From the NCBI GenBank assembly GCA_965662045.1, contig CBFIGE010000002.1, positions 1 to 64,000 on the forward strand: a stretch of DNA of 64,000 nucleotides, written 5' to 3'. The translations under genes and the position numbers were made by a program. Under the pieces are notes generated by a model that ran no database searches, was not told the origin of the DNA, and worked only from the letters and a program-made list of their open reading frames with translations. How positions within the stretch are numbered: position 1 is the first letter of the stretch; the number at the start of each line of letters is the position of its first letter. This stretch comes from UBA3478 sp965662045 (GTDB taxonomy: Bacteria; Bacteroidota; Bacteroidia; Flavobacteriales; Flavobacteriaceae). Positions 7,290 through 15,747 of this stretch are shown piece by piece.

Positions 7290-7370
7290 GAATAGTGAGA
7301 AAACTCACTTTATTTCATTTTCGATTTTTTAGGTTCTTAAATCCCGTGCACCGCACGGGATTTATATTTT
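7290..7370 (+). ncRNA. Candidate small RNA with two hairpins
   Basis: TATATTTG at 7277-7284 fits the -7 promoter element. Downstream lie a 6-bp hairpin (AGTGAG/CTCACT, 7294-7309) and a very strong 12-bp hairpin (TAAATCCCGTGC/GCACGGGATTTA, 7338-7364) followed by a T-rich tail. No reading frame fits in between. This gives a transcript of about 80 nt ending in an intrinsic terminator. The -33 TTG (7259-7261) is only 15 nt from the -7 box, so the promoter is imperfect. The rest of the 7113-7512 gap holds only AT-rich sequence and two ATCGAT palindromes. Confidence 0.4.
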
Positions 7371-7488
7371 ACAACATGTTTGCCTAGCATTATACTCCAT
7401 CTAAGAATATCTTGAAAATCAAGAAAAAAAGCTGTCTTTAGTTCATTCTTTTTAAAATAAGTCAATGTATATAAGTTTTGTCTTGCAT

Positions 7489-7496
7489 TAATTTTG
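7489..7496 (+). promoter_or_regulatory. -7 promoter element of the pirin gene
   Basis: TAATTTTG at 7489-7496 matches TAnnTTTG, 16 nt before the pirin ATG. No TTG stands at the usual -33 distance. Confidence 0.45.
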
Positions 7497-7512
7497 CATA
7501 AAAAAATACCTT

Positions 7513-8226
7513 ATGAATTCTATTATTCATCATGCCGATCAGAGAGGTCATGCCGATCACGGTTGGCTCAATTCATACCACAGTTTTAGTTTCGCCAACT
7601 ACTACAATCCAGAACGTATGCATTTTGGTGTTTTACGAGTTTTAAATGACGACACGGTGGCTGCAGGAAGAGGATTTGATACTCATTCTCACAACAATAT
7701 GGAAATTATTTCGATTCCTCTTTATGGAGACATAAAACATGAGGATAGTGAAGGAAATACAGAGGTTATCAAACAAGGCGATGTGCAGGTCATGAGTGCT
7801 GGAACTGGAATTTTTCACAGTGAATACAATGCAAATAGTGATAAGGAGGTTCGATTTTTACAAATATGGATTTTTCCAAAGGTGAAAAATGTTACTCCGC
7901 GTTACCAACAATTGCATTTTAAATCCGAAAATCGCAAGAACATATTTCAACAGATTATCTCTCCGAATCCTGATGATCAGTGCTTGTGGATTCATCAAGA
8001 TGCATGGATGTTTATGAGTAATCTCGATATGGACAAAGAACTTCAATACGAGCTAAAAAGACCTGAGTTAAATGGGGTTTATATTTTCATTCTTGAAGGT
8101 GAGATTCAGCACAATAATCAATTACTTACAAAAAGAGATGCAATTGCCATTGCTGATATTGAACGATTGGAGCTCAAAAGCCTTCAAAAAAGCGAAATTC
8201 TTTTAATGGAAATTCCTTTGCATTAA
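7513..8226 (+). CDS. Pirin family protein (bicupin; quercetinase-like)
   Basis: A 237-residue protein of the usual pirin/YhhW length. The N-terminal cupin carries the metal ligands expected for the family: H58 and H60 (FDTHSHNNME), H102 and E104 (GTGIFHSEYN). The signature HGWLNSYHSFSFANYYNP is also present. Related bacterial enzymes oxidise quercetin with a divalent metal, and others act as redox-sensitive regulators, so the substrate here is not known. Cytoplasmic and monocistronic, 38 nt before the PTPS gene. Confidence 0.9.
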   Translation: MNSIIHHADQRGHADHGWLNSYHSFSFANYYNPERMHFGVLRVLNDDTVAAGRGFDTHSHNNMEIISIPLYGDIKHEDSEGNTEVIKQGDVQVMSAGTGIFHSEYNANSDKEVRFLQIWIFPKVKNVTPRYQQLHFKSENRKNIFQQIISPNPDDQCLWIHQDAWMFMSNLDMDKELQYELKRPELNGVYIFILEGEIQHNNQLLTKRDAIAIADIERLELKSLQKSEILLMEIPLH

Positions 8227-8252
8227 TTGCATTCGAGATGCAATAAAAATTT

Positions 8253-8260
8253 TACTTTTG
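8253..8260 (+). promoter_or_regulatory. -7 promoter element very close to the PTPS start codon
   Basis: TACTTTTG at 8253-8260 matches TAnnTTTG. The ATG at 8265 is only 4 nt further on, so transcription from it would give a leaderless or nearly leaderless mRNA. Confidence 0.4.
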
Positions 8261-8264
8261 CGCC

Positions 8265-8675
8265 ATGATTGCGACAATATGTAGAAAAGCGCATTTCAAT
8301 GCCGCACATAGACTCTATAACGAGCGTTGGAGTGAAGAGAAAAACATCGAAGTTTTCGGTAAGTGTTTTAGCCCAAATTTTCACGGACACAATTTTGAAT
8401 TGGAGGTTCGCGTTCGAGGAGAAGTGAATCCAGAGACGGGTTTTGTTATTGATTTAGGTCGACTTGGAGAATTAATTAAAATAGAAGTCGAACATCGTTT
8501 TGATCATAAAAACCTCAATTTAGATTGTCCGGAATTCGAAAATGTGTTACCATCGACAGAGCATTTCGCGAAAATTATTTATGACTTGCTCAAAGTTCAT
8601 TTAGATGCTAGTCAACAACTTCATATTACATTATTGGAGACGGCAAAAAATTCCGCAGAATACGGCGATTGGTAG
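8265..8675 (+). CDS. 6-pyruvoyl-tetrahydropterin / 6-carboxytetrahydropterin synthase family
   Basis: A 136-residue protein. H15 (NAAHRL) and H40-G-H42 are the zinc ligands, and C34 stands five residues before HGH (C-x5-HGH). This spacing resembles eukaryotic-type PTPS more than the C-x3-HGH of E. coli QueD. The family converts 7,8-dihydroneopterin triphosphate to 6-pyruvoyl- or 6-carboxy-tetrahydropterin, for biopterin or queuosine synthesis respectively. The EHRFDHKNLN motif and the glutamate in LLETAKNSAEY are conserved. The 3' end is 11 nt from the convergent murF. Confidence 0.88.
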   Translation: MIATICRKAHFNAAHRLYNERWSEEKNIEVFGKCFSPNFHGHNFELEVRVRGEVNPETGFVIDLGRLGELIKIEVEHRFDHKNLNLDCPEFENVLPSTEHFAKIIYDLLKVHLDASQQLHITLLETAKNSAEYGDW

Positions 8676-8686
8676 TGCTCTTACTT

Positions 8687-9952
8687 TTATAAATGCTCTA
8701 GTATTGTTTCTAGAGTCATCGATCTAGAACCTTTGATAAAAAGATGTTTCTCTTCTATGGTGTTGATTTTTAACCATTGAATAAAATCATCTAAGCGTGA
8801 AAATTTTAAATAATCACTTTTTGTGGTTGAAAAATGTGCACCGATGAGAACGGCATTTTTAAATCCTAATTCTTGAAGAATATGTACTGTGTTTTGGTGT
8901 TCAACTTTTGCACGATTACCCAATTCAAACATGTCTCCTACGATGGGCAAACGGTTTTCTCTGTAGGTTTGATGAAATGAACGCAAGGCAAGTTCCATAC
9001 TTGATGGATTAGCGTTATAGGCGTCAAGAATAATTTCATAGCCACTTTTTGTCAATAGTTGTGATCTCATATTGCTTGGGCGGTAAGCAGATATGGCCTG
9101 CATAATCTGCTGATCCGAAACTTCAAAATACGATCCTATAGAAACAGCTGCACTAATGTTATCTGCATTATAGACACCAAATAATTCACTTTGAATTACT
9201 GTTTTTTGGTGCTTTAACTCTATGTGAGGTATTGCTTGTATCAATTGTAATTTGGCACTAATTCCAAAAGGATACTTATTGGGATAATCGATAAGTTCTT
9301 GGCATTGACGCTGATCATTAATATGATAGAAGATTGTTTTGTCGTTGGATTTTAGATATTTAAAAAGTTCCAGTTTACCCTTTACAATGTTTTCTATGGA
9401 ACCAAATCCTTCAATATGCGCTTTTCCAAAATTCGTAATCAGTCCATAATCAGGTTGAGCCATTTGGCTCAGTGCTTTGATTTCACCCATGTGATTTGCA
9501 CCCAATTCAATAACGGCATATTCGTGTTTAGGGTCTAAGCGAAGCAGGGTTAGGGGTACACCGATATGATTATTGAAATTACCTTCTGTGGCAAGTGTTG
9601 AATAGCACTTACTCAATACGGCATAAATCAGTTCTTTGGTTGTAGTTTTACCATTGCTTCCAGTAAGGCAGATCACTCTTGTTTTACAATAGTTACGATG
9701 ATAAGTGGCTACTTTTTGTAGAAACGTCAATGTGTTTTCGACTAGAATACACTTTGGATGGATAATAGAAGAATCGTCTACTACAGCATAACTAGCACCT
9801 TGTTCAATAGCTTTTAGCGCAAATTTATTGCCGTCAAAATTAATGCCCTTTAATGCAAAAAAGATGCCGCCTACAATTATGTGGCGGCTATCTGTACATA
9901 TTTTAGGATGAGCTAGAAATAAGTTGTGAAACTCTTCTATATTCATATTCAA
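8687..9952 (-). CDS. murF: UDP-N-acetylmuramoyl-tripeptide--D-alanyl-D-alanine ligase (MurF)
   Basis: A 421-residue protein with the three-domain Mur ligase layout. The N-terminal uridine-binding part contains CTDSRHIIVGGIFFALKG. The ATP-binding loop GSNGKTTT spans residues 98-105 (K102), and the motif EGNFNNHIGVP follows. The C-terminal part includes ILDAYNANPSSMELAL. It adds D-Ala-D-Ala to UDP-MurNAc-tripeptide in the cytoplasm, the last soluble step of peptidoglycan precursor synthesis. It follows gldJ by 3 nt, so they are one operon. The pairing gldJ-murF is typical of Flavobacteriia. Confidence 0.95.
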   Translation of the reverse strand: MNMNIEEFHNLFLAHPKICTDSRHIIVGGIFFALKGINFDGNKFALKAIEQGASYAVVDDSSIIHPKCILVENTLTFLQKVATYHRNYCKTRVICLTGSNGKTTTKELIYAVLSKCYSTLATEGNFNNHIGVPLTLLRLDPKHEYAVIELGANHMGEIKALSQMAQPDYGLITNFGKAHIEGFGSIENIVKGKLELFKYLKSNDKTIFYHINDQRQCQELIDYPNKYPFGISAKLQLIQAIPHIELKHQKTVIQSELFGVYNADNISAAVSIGSYFEVSDQQIMQAISAYRPSNMRSQLLTKSGYEIILDAYNANPSSMELALRSFHQTYRENRLPIVGDMFELGNRAKVEHQNTVHILQELGFKNAVLIGAHFSTTKSDYLKFSRLDDFIQWLKINTIEEKHLFIKGSRSMTLETILEHL

Positions 9953-9955
9953 AGA

Positions 9956-11647
9956 TTATCTCCCTTTTCTTTCTCTTTCTTTATTTTTTACCTTTTTGCG
10001 AATTTCGCCTCTGATTTGAGTTTGATCAGATTTAGAACCAATTCGAGTCATTGCGCATCTAAATCCTAAATCATTTGCAGCCATGTATTCTGGTAAATAA
10101 CGCCTTTGAGCTGGATCTAACCAATAGGCGCGATCTCTCCAAGAACCTCCTTTGAAAACTCTAACATCATCTCCTATGAGTGATGTTCGGTTTGAGGATT
10201 TGTCAAAACCACTTACGATTTTGCCATTTTCGTCCCGGTTTATACTGTGCTGAGGTGAATTGTACATTCTCGCATCTTCTCCACCATTGAATTGTGCTTT
10301 TTGACTCATACCATCTCCATCGGCATATGAGATATTATCTGCACGATCAAAATTTGGTCTAAGATAGGTGTCCTCCTCGTCTAAAGGGATGTTCTTAACC
10401 TCTCCCGGTAAATTCACTGCGATTAGTCTTCCGTTTGGAAGCGTGTCGTAAACCACTTCATCTCTAATGATTTCAACCTTACCTTCGGAATTGATTGCTT
10501 TTTTTGTGAATACGTTACCACGATAGTAGTTGAAATCACTATAGTCACTAGCAATATTTGGTCGATATACATCGGCTACCCATTCAGAAACATTTCCAGC
10601 CATATCATAGAGTCCAAAATCATTTGGAGCGTAAGACCCAACTTCTGCTGTTATATCTGCATTGTCATGTGACCAGCCAGCGATTCCTCCATAATCTCCT
10701 TTGCCTTGTTTGAAATTAGCCAATTGATCACCCTTGTCACGACCTTTAGTCTTGCGCGTGCGATCACCTTCCCACGGATATTTTTTTCGTCCTGTATAGT
10801 AATGAGTATCACTGACTTGGGCTTGCGCAGCATATTCCCACTCTGTTTCTGTGGGCAATCTAAATTCAGGAACTAAAATACCTGAACCTCTTTTGGCATA
10901 TCGACTTTTTTCGTTGTTTTGTTCAGGAGCTAAACTTTCCATTTGTCCGTTATATACTTCCTGCGGATTGTTTAGGTAGGCCTGAGTACTAAAGTTTCCG
11001 TCTATCTCTCGACTTACTACTTTCAAACGAACTTCTTTGTCTAAGTAGCCTTCGTCCTCTAGACGTTTTTCGTTAACGCGATCTGTTCTCCATTGGGCGT
11101 ATTCCGTTGCTTGAATCCAACTTACCCCGACAACTGGGTAAAGTTCATACGCTGGATGTCTTAAATAGTTGTCAATCATCGCTTCATTAAAACCTAGTCG
11201 GTTTCTCCAAACTAAAGTGTCAGGAAGCGCTCCTTTGTAAATATTGGAATATCGCGGATCACTTGGAGGATATACTGCTTTTAAATATTCGACATATTCT
11301 GCGTACATTCCATTAGTAACTTCGGTTTCATCCATATAGAAAGACTGCACGTGTTGCTGGGTTGGCGTATTATTCCAGTCGTGCATGACATCGTCTTGTA
11401 TTCTTCCTTTGGTGTATGTGCCCCCTTCTACGAATACCATACCAGCGGGTATTTGTTCTCCAATTCTTCGCCTGTTAACGCTATTGTCATCAATATCCCA
11501 ACCTGTGGCAATTGATGTGTTTTGATATCTATTGGATTTAATTTGGGGTTCAGGACCACTAATTCCCAGTACCTGCTCAATTTTCTTACAAGAAGAAACT
11601 GAAAAGAGCACTGCTAAAATTACTACTAAGGGTTGATAGTTTTTCAT
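9956..11647 (-). CDS. gldJ: Gliding motility lipoprotein GldJ
   Basis: A 563-residue protein from the ATG at 11647; an in-frame ATG 15 nt upstream is also possible. The lipoprotein signal ends in the lipobox FSVSSC (C20). The body is a formylglycine-generating-enzyme-like (SUMF1) domain, with GMVFVEGGTYTKGR near the N-terminus, SFYMDETEVTN, RLPTETEWEYAA, DMAGNVSEWVADVY and, near the end, VFKGGSWRDRAYWLDP. In F. johnsoniae GldJ is needed for gliding and for stability of the type IX secretion/gliding motor. It is divergent from porV and in an operon with murF. Confidence 0.92.
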   Translation of the reverse strand: MKNYQPLVVILAVLFSVSSCKKIEQVLGISGPEPQIKSNRYQNTSIATGWDIDDNSVNRRRIGEQIPAGMVFVEGGTYTKGRIQDDVMHDWNNTPTQQHVQSFYMDETEVTNGMYAEYVEYLKAVYPPSDPRYSNIYKGALPDTLVWRNRLGFNEAMIDNYLRHPAYELYPVVGVSWIQATEYAQWRTDRVNEKRLEDEGYLDKEVRLKVVSREIDGNFSTQAYLNNPQEVYNGQMESLAPEQNNEKSRYAKRGSGILVPEFRLPTETEWEYAAQAQVSDTHYYTGRKKYPWEGDRTRKTKGRDKGDQLANFKQGKGDYGGIAGWSHDNADITAEVGSYAPNDFGLYDMAGNVSEWVADVYRPNIASDYSDFNYYRGNVFTKKAINSEGKVEIIRDEVVYDTLPNGRLIAVNLPGEVKNIPLDEEDTYLRPNFDRADNISYADGDGMSQKAQFNGGEDARMYNSPQHSINRDENGKIVSGFDKSSNRTSLIGDDVRVFKGGSWRDRAYWLDPAQRRYLPEYMAANDLGFRCAMTRIGSKSDQTQIRGEIRKKVKNKERERKGR

Positions 11648-11798
11648 AATGTTCTTGTACATTTATGATTATATAACGAAAAGCTCGACTTTATATTTTG
11701 CGAATTTCCAATAATTTTCAGTCTAAAGGTAAATTATATCGACCAAATGTAATGTTAATGCGCTTTTTCATCTTTGCGAAATCTAAAATTCAATATCC

Positions 11799-12965
11799 AT
11801 GAGGATGAATTCACTTCTAAAATTTTGGCACTTAACGGTGTGTCTTATTCTTTTGTGCAATTTAAGAATAAGTGCGCAACAAGAACGTGCAATTCCTACA
11901 GGAGTTCCGTTTTTACTTATTCCTACAGATGCTCGTGCGGCAGGAATGGGTGATGTGGGGGTTGCTACAAGTCCAGATGCATATTCTGCACGCTGGAATC
12001 CTGCAAAAGCTGTTTTTTCGGAGGATCGCGTATTGATTTCTTTTGGATATACACCCTATTTGGAAAGTATTGTCAATGATGTAAATCTTATCGGTTTTAA
12101 TTACACCAAGAAAACAAGCGATCGAAGTGCATGGGGTGTTGGTTTGACCTATTTTGGTTTAGGTGAAATACAATTTAGGCAAACAATTGATGAGATTCCG
12201 CAGTTGGTCAACCCATCTGAGTTGGCTCTAGACGTCAATTACGCTTTAAAACTGTCGGAACGATTTGGCCTTTCTATAGGAACGAGATTTATTACCTCAA
12301 ATTTGAGATTTACTGACAATACACAAGACACTCGCGCGGCAAATGCCTTAGCCGTTCAAATAGGGGGTTATTATCAATCAGATATCATCTATAACAACGG
12401 TGGTGCAGATGGGCGTTTTAGAACTGGTTTTTCAATTATGAACCTCGGTAGTAAGATTAAATATGACGGGGGAGGGCAAGAGAATTTTTTGCCTAGTATT
12501 CTTCGAGCAGGTGTGGGATATGATTTTATTTTTAATGCAGATTCTCAATTAGCGGTGAGTTTTGAAACTCAAAAACTCTTAGTTCCTACACCAAGAGATT
12601 TTGATAACGATGGAGATATCGATTCTGCGGACAACTTAGAATATCAAAACATTGGATTTTTTGAAGGTTTTTTAAATTCATTTTCTGATGCACCAGGTGG
12701 ATTCTCTGAAGAATTAAAAGAAATTGCTTGGTCTATGGGTTTAGAGTATAGTTTTCAAGATTCATTTGCATTGCGCACCGGATACTTTAATGAAAGTAAA
12801 GACAAAGGTTCTAGAAGCTATGCCACTTTTGGAGCTGGTTTTGACTACAGAGAAACTCACTTCGACCTCTCGTATTTGTTTTCAACTTCGCAAATCAAAA
12901 ACCCTCTTGAAAACACCTTGCGCATATCAATAACATTTGCCATTGATAAAGGATTTTACGAGTAA
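11799..12965 (+). CDS. porV: Type IX secretion outer-membrane protein PorV (LptO)
   Basis: A 388-residue protein with a signal peptide ending near RISAQ. The start of the mature protein (AIPTGVPFLLIPTDARAAGM) is diagnostic of PorV, followed by GDVGVATSPDAYSARWNPAK. The rest has repeated amphipathic strands of a FadL-like barrel, ending in an aromatic strand. PorV carries T9SS cargo from the translocon to the sortase PorU. The gene starts 151 nt from gldJ on the other strand. In F. johnsoniae porU lies between these two genes; here it does not. Confidence 0.93.
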   Translation: MRMNSLLKFWHLTVCLILLCNLRISAQQERAIPTGVPFLLIPTDARAAGMGDVGVATSPDAYSARWNPAKAVFSEDRVLISFGYTPYLESIVNDVNLIGFNYTKKTSDRSAWGVGLTYFGLGEIQFRQTIDEIPQLVNPSELALDVNYALKLSERFGLSIGTRFITSNLRFTDNTQDTRAANALAVQIGGYYQSDIIYNNGGADGRFRTGFSIMNLGSKIKYDGGGQENFLPSILRAGVGYDFIFNADSQLAVSFETQKLLVPTPRDFDNDGDIDSADNLEYQNIGFFEGFLNSFSDAPGGFSEELKEIAWSMGLEYSFQDSFALRTGYFNESKDKGSRSYATFGAGFDYRETHFDLSYLFSTSQIKNPLENTLRISITFAIDKGFYE

Positions 12966-13008
12966 AAATTAGGTTGAATATTTTTTTCTCGAATAAATTA
13001 TTAGATTG

Positions 13009-13016
13009 TATTTTTG
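13009..13016 (+). promoter_or_regulatory. -7 promoter element of pdhA
   Basis: TATTTTTG at 13009-13016 fits TAnnTTTG and lies 37 nt before the pdhA ATG. No TTG stands 19 nt upstream. Confidence 0.45.
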
Positions 13017-13053
13017 CCTCATTCATCGAGAATACAAAGAAAAAACTTAGTCA

Positions 13054-14052
13054 ATGAAAGCATTTACAAAAGATGTCTACCTAAACTGGTATGAAGACAT
13101 GTTGTTTTGGAGAAAATTCGAAGACAAATTAGCCGCAGTTTACATTCAGCAAAAAGTTAGAGGATTCTTGCATTTGTACAATGGACAAGAGGCTGTTCTA
13201 GCGGGATCTCTGCACGCCATGGAAATTGGAAAAGATCGAATGATAACCGCCTACAGAAATCACGTCCAGCCAATTGGTTTAGGAGTTGATCCTAAAAAAG
13301 TAATGGCTGAGTTATTCGGTAAGGTTACCGGTACTTCTAAAGGTATGGGTGGATCGATGCACATCTTCTCAAAGGAACACCTGTTTTACGGAGGACACGG
13401 AATTGTTGGAGGACAAATTCCGCTAGGTGCTGGTTTAGCTTTTGCTGACAAATATTTTAAAAGAGATGCAGTCACACTGTGTTACATGGGAGACGGTGCT
13501 GTTCGACAAGGTTCATTGCACGAAACCTTTAATTTAGCAATGCTATGGCAGCTTCCTGTGGTGTTTATTTGTGAAAATAACGGTTACGCTATGGGTACTT
13601 CTGTAGAACGTACAGCGCATACTACTGATATTTATAAATTAGGATTAGGGTACGATATGCCATGTGGGGCCTTTGATGGCATGAATCCAGAGACTTCAGC
13701 AAATACTATTTCTGAGGCTATACAAAGAGCTAGAAGCGGAGGAGGGCCAACTTTCTTAGAGGCTAAAACTTATCGTTACCGCGGACATTCAATGTCAGAT
13801 GCTCAACACTACAGAACTAAAGAAGAGGTTGAAGAGTACCGTAAAATCGATCCTATCACTCAAGTGAAGGATAAAATACTCGTCAAGAAATGGGCAACCG
13901 AACAAGAAATTAAAGAAATTGACGCAAGAGTAAAAGACCGCGTTAAGGAGTGTGAGAAATTTGCAGAGGAATCTGACTTCCCACCAGTAGAACAGTTGTA
14001 CGATACGGTATACGAACAAACAGATTATCCATTCTTATCTCATAAATTGTAA
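13054..14052 (+). CDS. pdhA: Pyruvate dehydrogenase E1 component, alpha subunit
   Basis: A 332-residue protein. The thiamine-diphosphate motif begins at GDG (146-148: GDGAVRQGSLHETFN) and ends at ENN (174-176). GHGIVGGQIPLGAGLAFA and the YRYRGHSMSD loop are characteristic of the alpha subunit of heterotetrameric E1. It decarboxylates pyruvate and passes the acetyl group to E2 lipoate. The E2 gene starts 6 nt downstream. The E1 beta subunit is not in this window, so it must be encoded elsewhere. Confidence 0.95.
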   Translation: MKAFTKDVYLNWYEDMLFWRKFEDKLAAVYIQQKVRGFLHLYNGQEAVLAGSLHAMEIGKDRMITAYRNHVQPIGLGVDPKKVMAELFGKVTGTSKGMGGSMHIFSKEHLFYGGHGIVGGQIPLGAGLAFADKYFKRDAVTLCYMGDGAVRQGSLHETFNLAMLWQLPVVFICENNGYAMGTSVERTAHTTDIYKLGLGYDMPCGAFDGMNPETSANTISEAIQRARSGGGPTFLEAKTYRYRGHSMSDAQHYRTKEEVEEYRKIDPITQVKDKILVKKWATEQEIKEIDARVKDRVKECEKFAEESDFPPVEQLYDTVYEQTDYPFLSHKL

Positions 14053-14058
14053 TAACAG

Positions 14059-15669
14059 ATGGCAGAAATAATTAATATGCCCCGTTTGAGTGACACCATG
14101 GAAGAAGGTGTTGTCGCTAAGTGGCTAAAAAAAGTTGGAGACACAATAGAAGAAGGTGAAATTTTGGCTGAAATTGAGACAGATAAGGCCACTATGGAGT
14201 TTGAATCTTTTCATCAAGGAGTCCTTCTACATATTGGCATACACGAAGGAGAGTCTGCACCTGTCGATTCGTTATTGGCTATTATTGGAGGTGAAGGTGA
14301 AGATATTTCAGGACTATTAGGTGGTGGAGAGAAGCCAGCTAAGGAAGAAGCATTAGCTGAGGCTGAGGTAGAAGTTGCTGCCTCAGCAGTACAACAAGTT
14401 CAAATACCGGAAGGAGTATCAATAATTACCATGCCAAGGTTAAGTGATACTATGGAAGAAGGAACTGTGGCCTCATGGCTGAAAAATGTTGGAGATCAAG
14501 TTGAAGAAGGAGATATTTTAGCTGAAATTGAAACTGACAAGGCTACCATGGAGTTTGAGTCGTTTTATTCAGGAGAATTACTTCATATTGGAATTGGTGA
14601 AGGAGCTTCAGCCCCAGTAGACGAGGTATTAGCGATTATTGGTCCTTCAGGAACTGATGTTAATGCTGTTCTCAATGCTGGTGTACAGGGACCAAGTGTA
14701 AGTCAACCACAGCACAGCACTGCAGAACAAGTAGCTGAGGTCGTAACTGCTGCACCGCCATCAGTTGAAGAAAACCAAGTGCCAAGCACAAATACAGATC
14801 AAAGAACATTTGCCTCACCCCTAGCTAAAAAGATGGCCTCAGACATGGGGTTCGATTTGAGTGTGATTAAAGGTTCGGGCGAAAATGGAAGAATTATTAA
14901 AAGAGATGTGCTCGCGCACAAGCCGGCAGCAGCTCCGGCAGCTGCATCTGTTGCAGTTCAAACAGCAGTTACTCAGGTAAGTGGAACAGCAAATAGCGAA
15001 GGTGTCAAAAATTCTCAGATGAGAAAGGTTATCGCTAAGCGATTATCAGAATCTAAATTTAGCGCTCCTCACTATTATCTTACCGTTTCTATTGAGATGG
15101 ATGAGGCCAAAGCTACCCGAGTGCAGATGAATGAAATGCCAGATACTAAAGTGTCGTTTAACGATATGGTATTAAAAGCTTGTGCAATGGCATTAGTCAA
15201 ACATCCTCAAGTCAATACTACATGGAATAACGACCAAACGATTTACCACAATCATGTTAATCTTGGAGTAGCGGTTGCTGTAGAAGATGGATTAGTTGTT
15301 CCTGTAATTCAAAATGCTAATGGTCTTGGACTTACTGCTATAGGTGCTCAAGTCAAGGATATGGCTGTTCGTGCAAGAGATAAAAAATTAACTCCTGCTG
15401 AGATGGAGGGTAGTACCTTCACAGTTTCGAATTTAGGAATGTTCGGTATTGAAGAATTTACTTCTATCATCAATCAACCTAATTCTGCAATTTTGTCCGT
15501 TGGAGCCATAGTTGAAAAAGCGGTGGTTAGAGATGGTGAAATTGTAGTTCGAAATATGATGAAAATCACCCTAGCTTGCGATCACAGAACAGTGGATGGT
15601 GCAACTGGAGCACAGTTTTTACAGACGCTTAAAAATTATTTAGAACATCCGGCAAACATGCTGGCTTAA
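14059..15669 (+). CDS. pdhC: Pyruvate dehydrogenase E2, dihydrolipoamide acetyltransferase
   Basis: A 536-residue protein with two lipoyl domains. Each carries the lipoylation motif EIETDKATMEFESF, with K43 and K161. A peripheral-subunit-binding domain follows around residues 250-290 (FASPLAKKMASDMGFDL), then an Ala/Val-rich linker and the catalytic domain, with active-site H509 and D513 in CDHRTVDGATG. It transfers acetyl groups from lipoyl-lysine to CoA and forms the core of the complex. It is co-transcribed with pdhA and ends at a terminator. Confidence 0.96.
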   Translation: MAEIINMPRLSDTMEEGVVAKWLKKVGDTIEEGEILAEIETDKATMEFESFHQGVLLHIGIHEGESAPVDSLLAIIGGEGEDISGLLGGGEKPAKEEALAEAEVEVAASAVQQVQIPEGVSIITMPRLSDTMEEGTVASWLKNVGDQVEEGDILAEIETDKATMEFESFYSGELLHIGIGEGASAPVDEVLAIIGPSGTDVNAVLNAGVQGPSVSQPQHSTAEQVAEVVTAAPPSVEENQVPSTNTDQRTFASPLAKKMASDMGFDLSVIKGSGENGRIIKRDVLAHKPAAAPAAASVAVQTAVTQVSGTANSEGVKNSQMRKVIAKRLSESKFSAPHYYLTVSIEMDEAKATRVQMNEMPDTKVSFNDMVLKACAMALVKHPQVNTTWNNDQTIYHNHVNLGVAVAVEDGLVVPVIQNANGLGLTAIGAQVKDMAVRARDKKLTPAEMEGSTFTVSNLGMFGIEEFTSIINQPNSAILSVGAIVEKAVVRDGEIVVRNMMKITLACDHRTVDGATGAQFLQTLKNYLEHPANMLA

Positions 15670-15691
15670 GATATATTCAGTTACAGATGAT

Positions 15692-15721
15692 AAAAAGGCA
15701 GTCTTACGGACTGCCTTTTTT
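15692..15721 (+). terminator. Rho-independent terminator of pdhA-pdhC
   Basis: AAAAAGGCAGTC at 15692-15703 pairs with GACTGCCTTTTT at 15709-15720 around a 5-nt loop, followed by T. Confidence 0.92.
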
Positions 15722-15747
15722 GTTTAATTTTAAGAAAAATATAGTTC

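Noticed and set aside
13795..14019. 74-codon reverse frame inside pdhA
   Set aside because: It is entirely inside a well-conserved gene and has no supporting signal.
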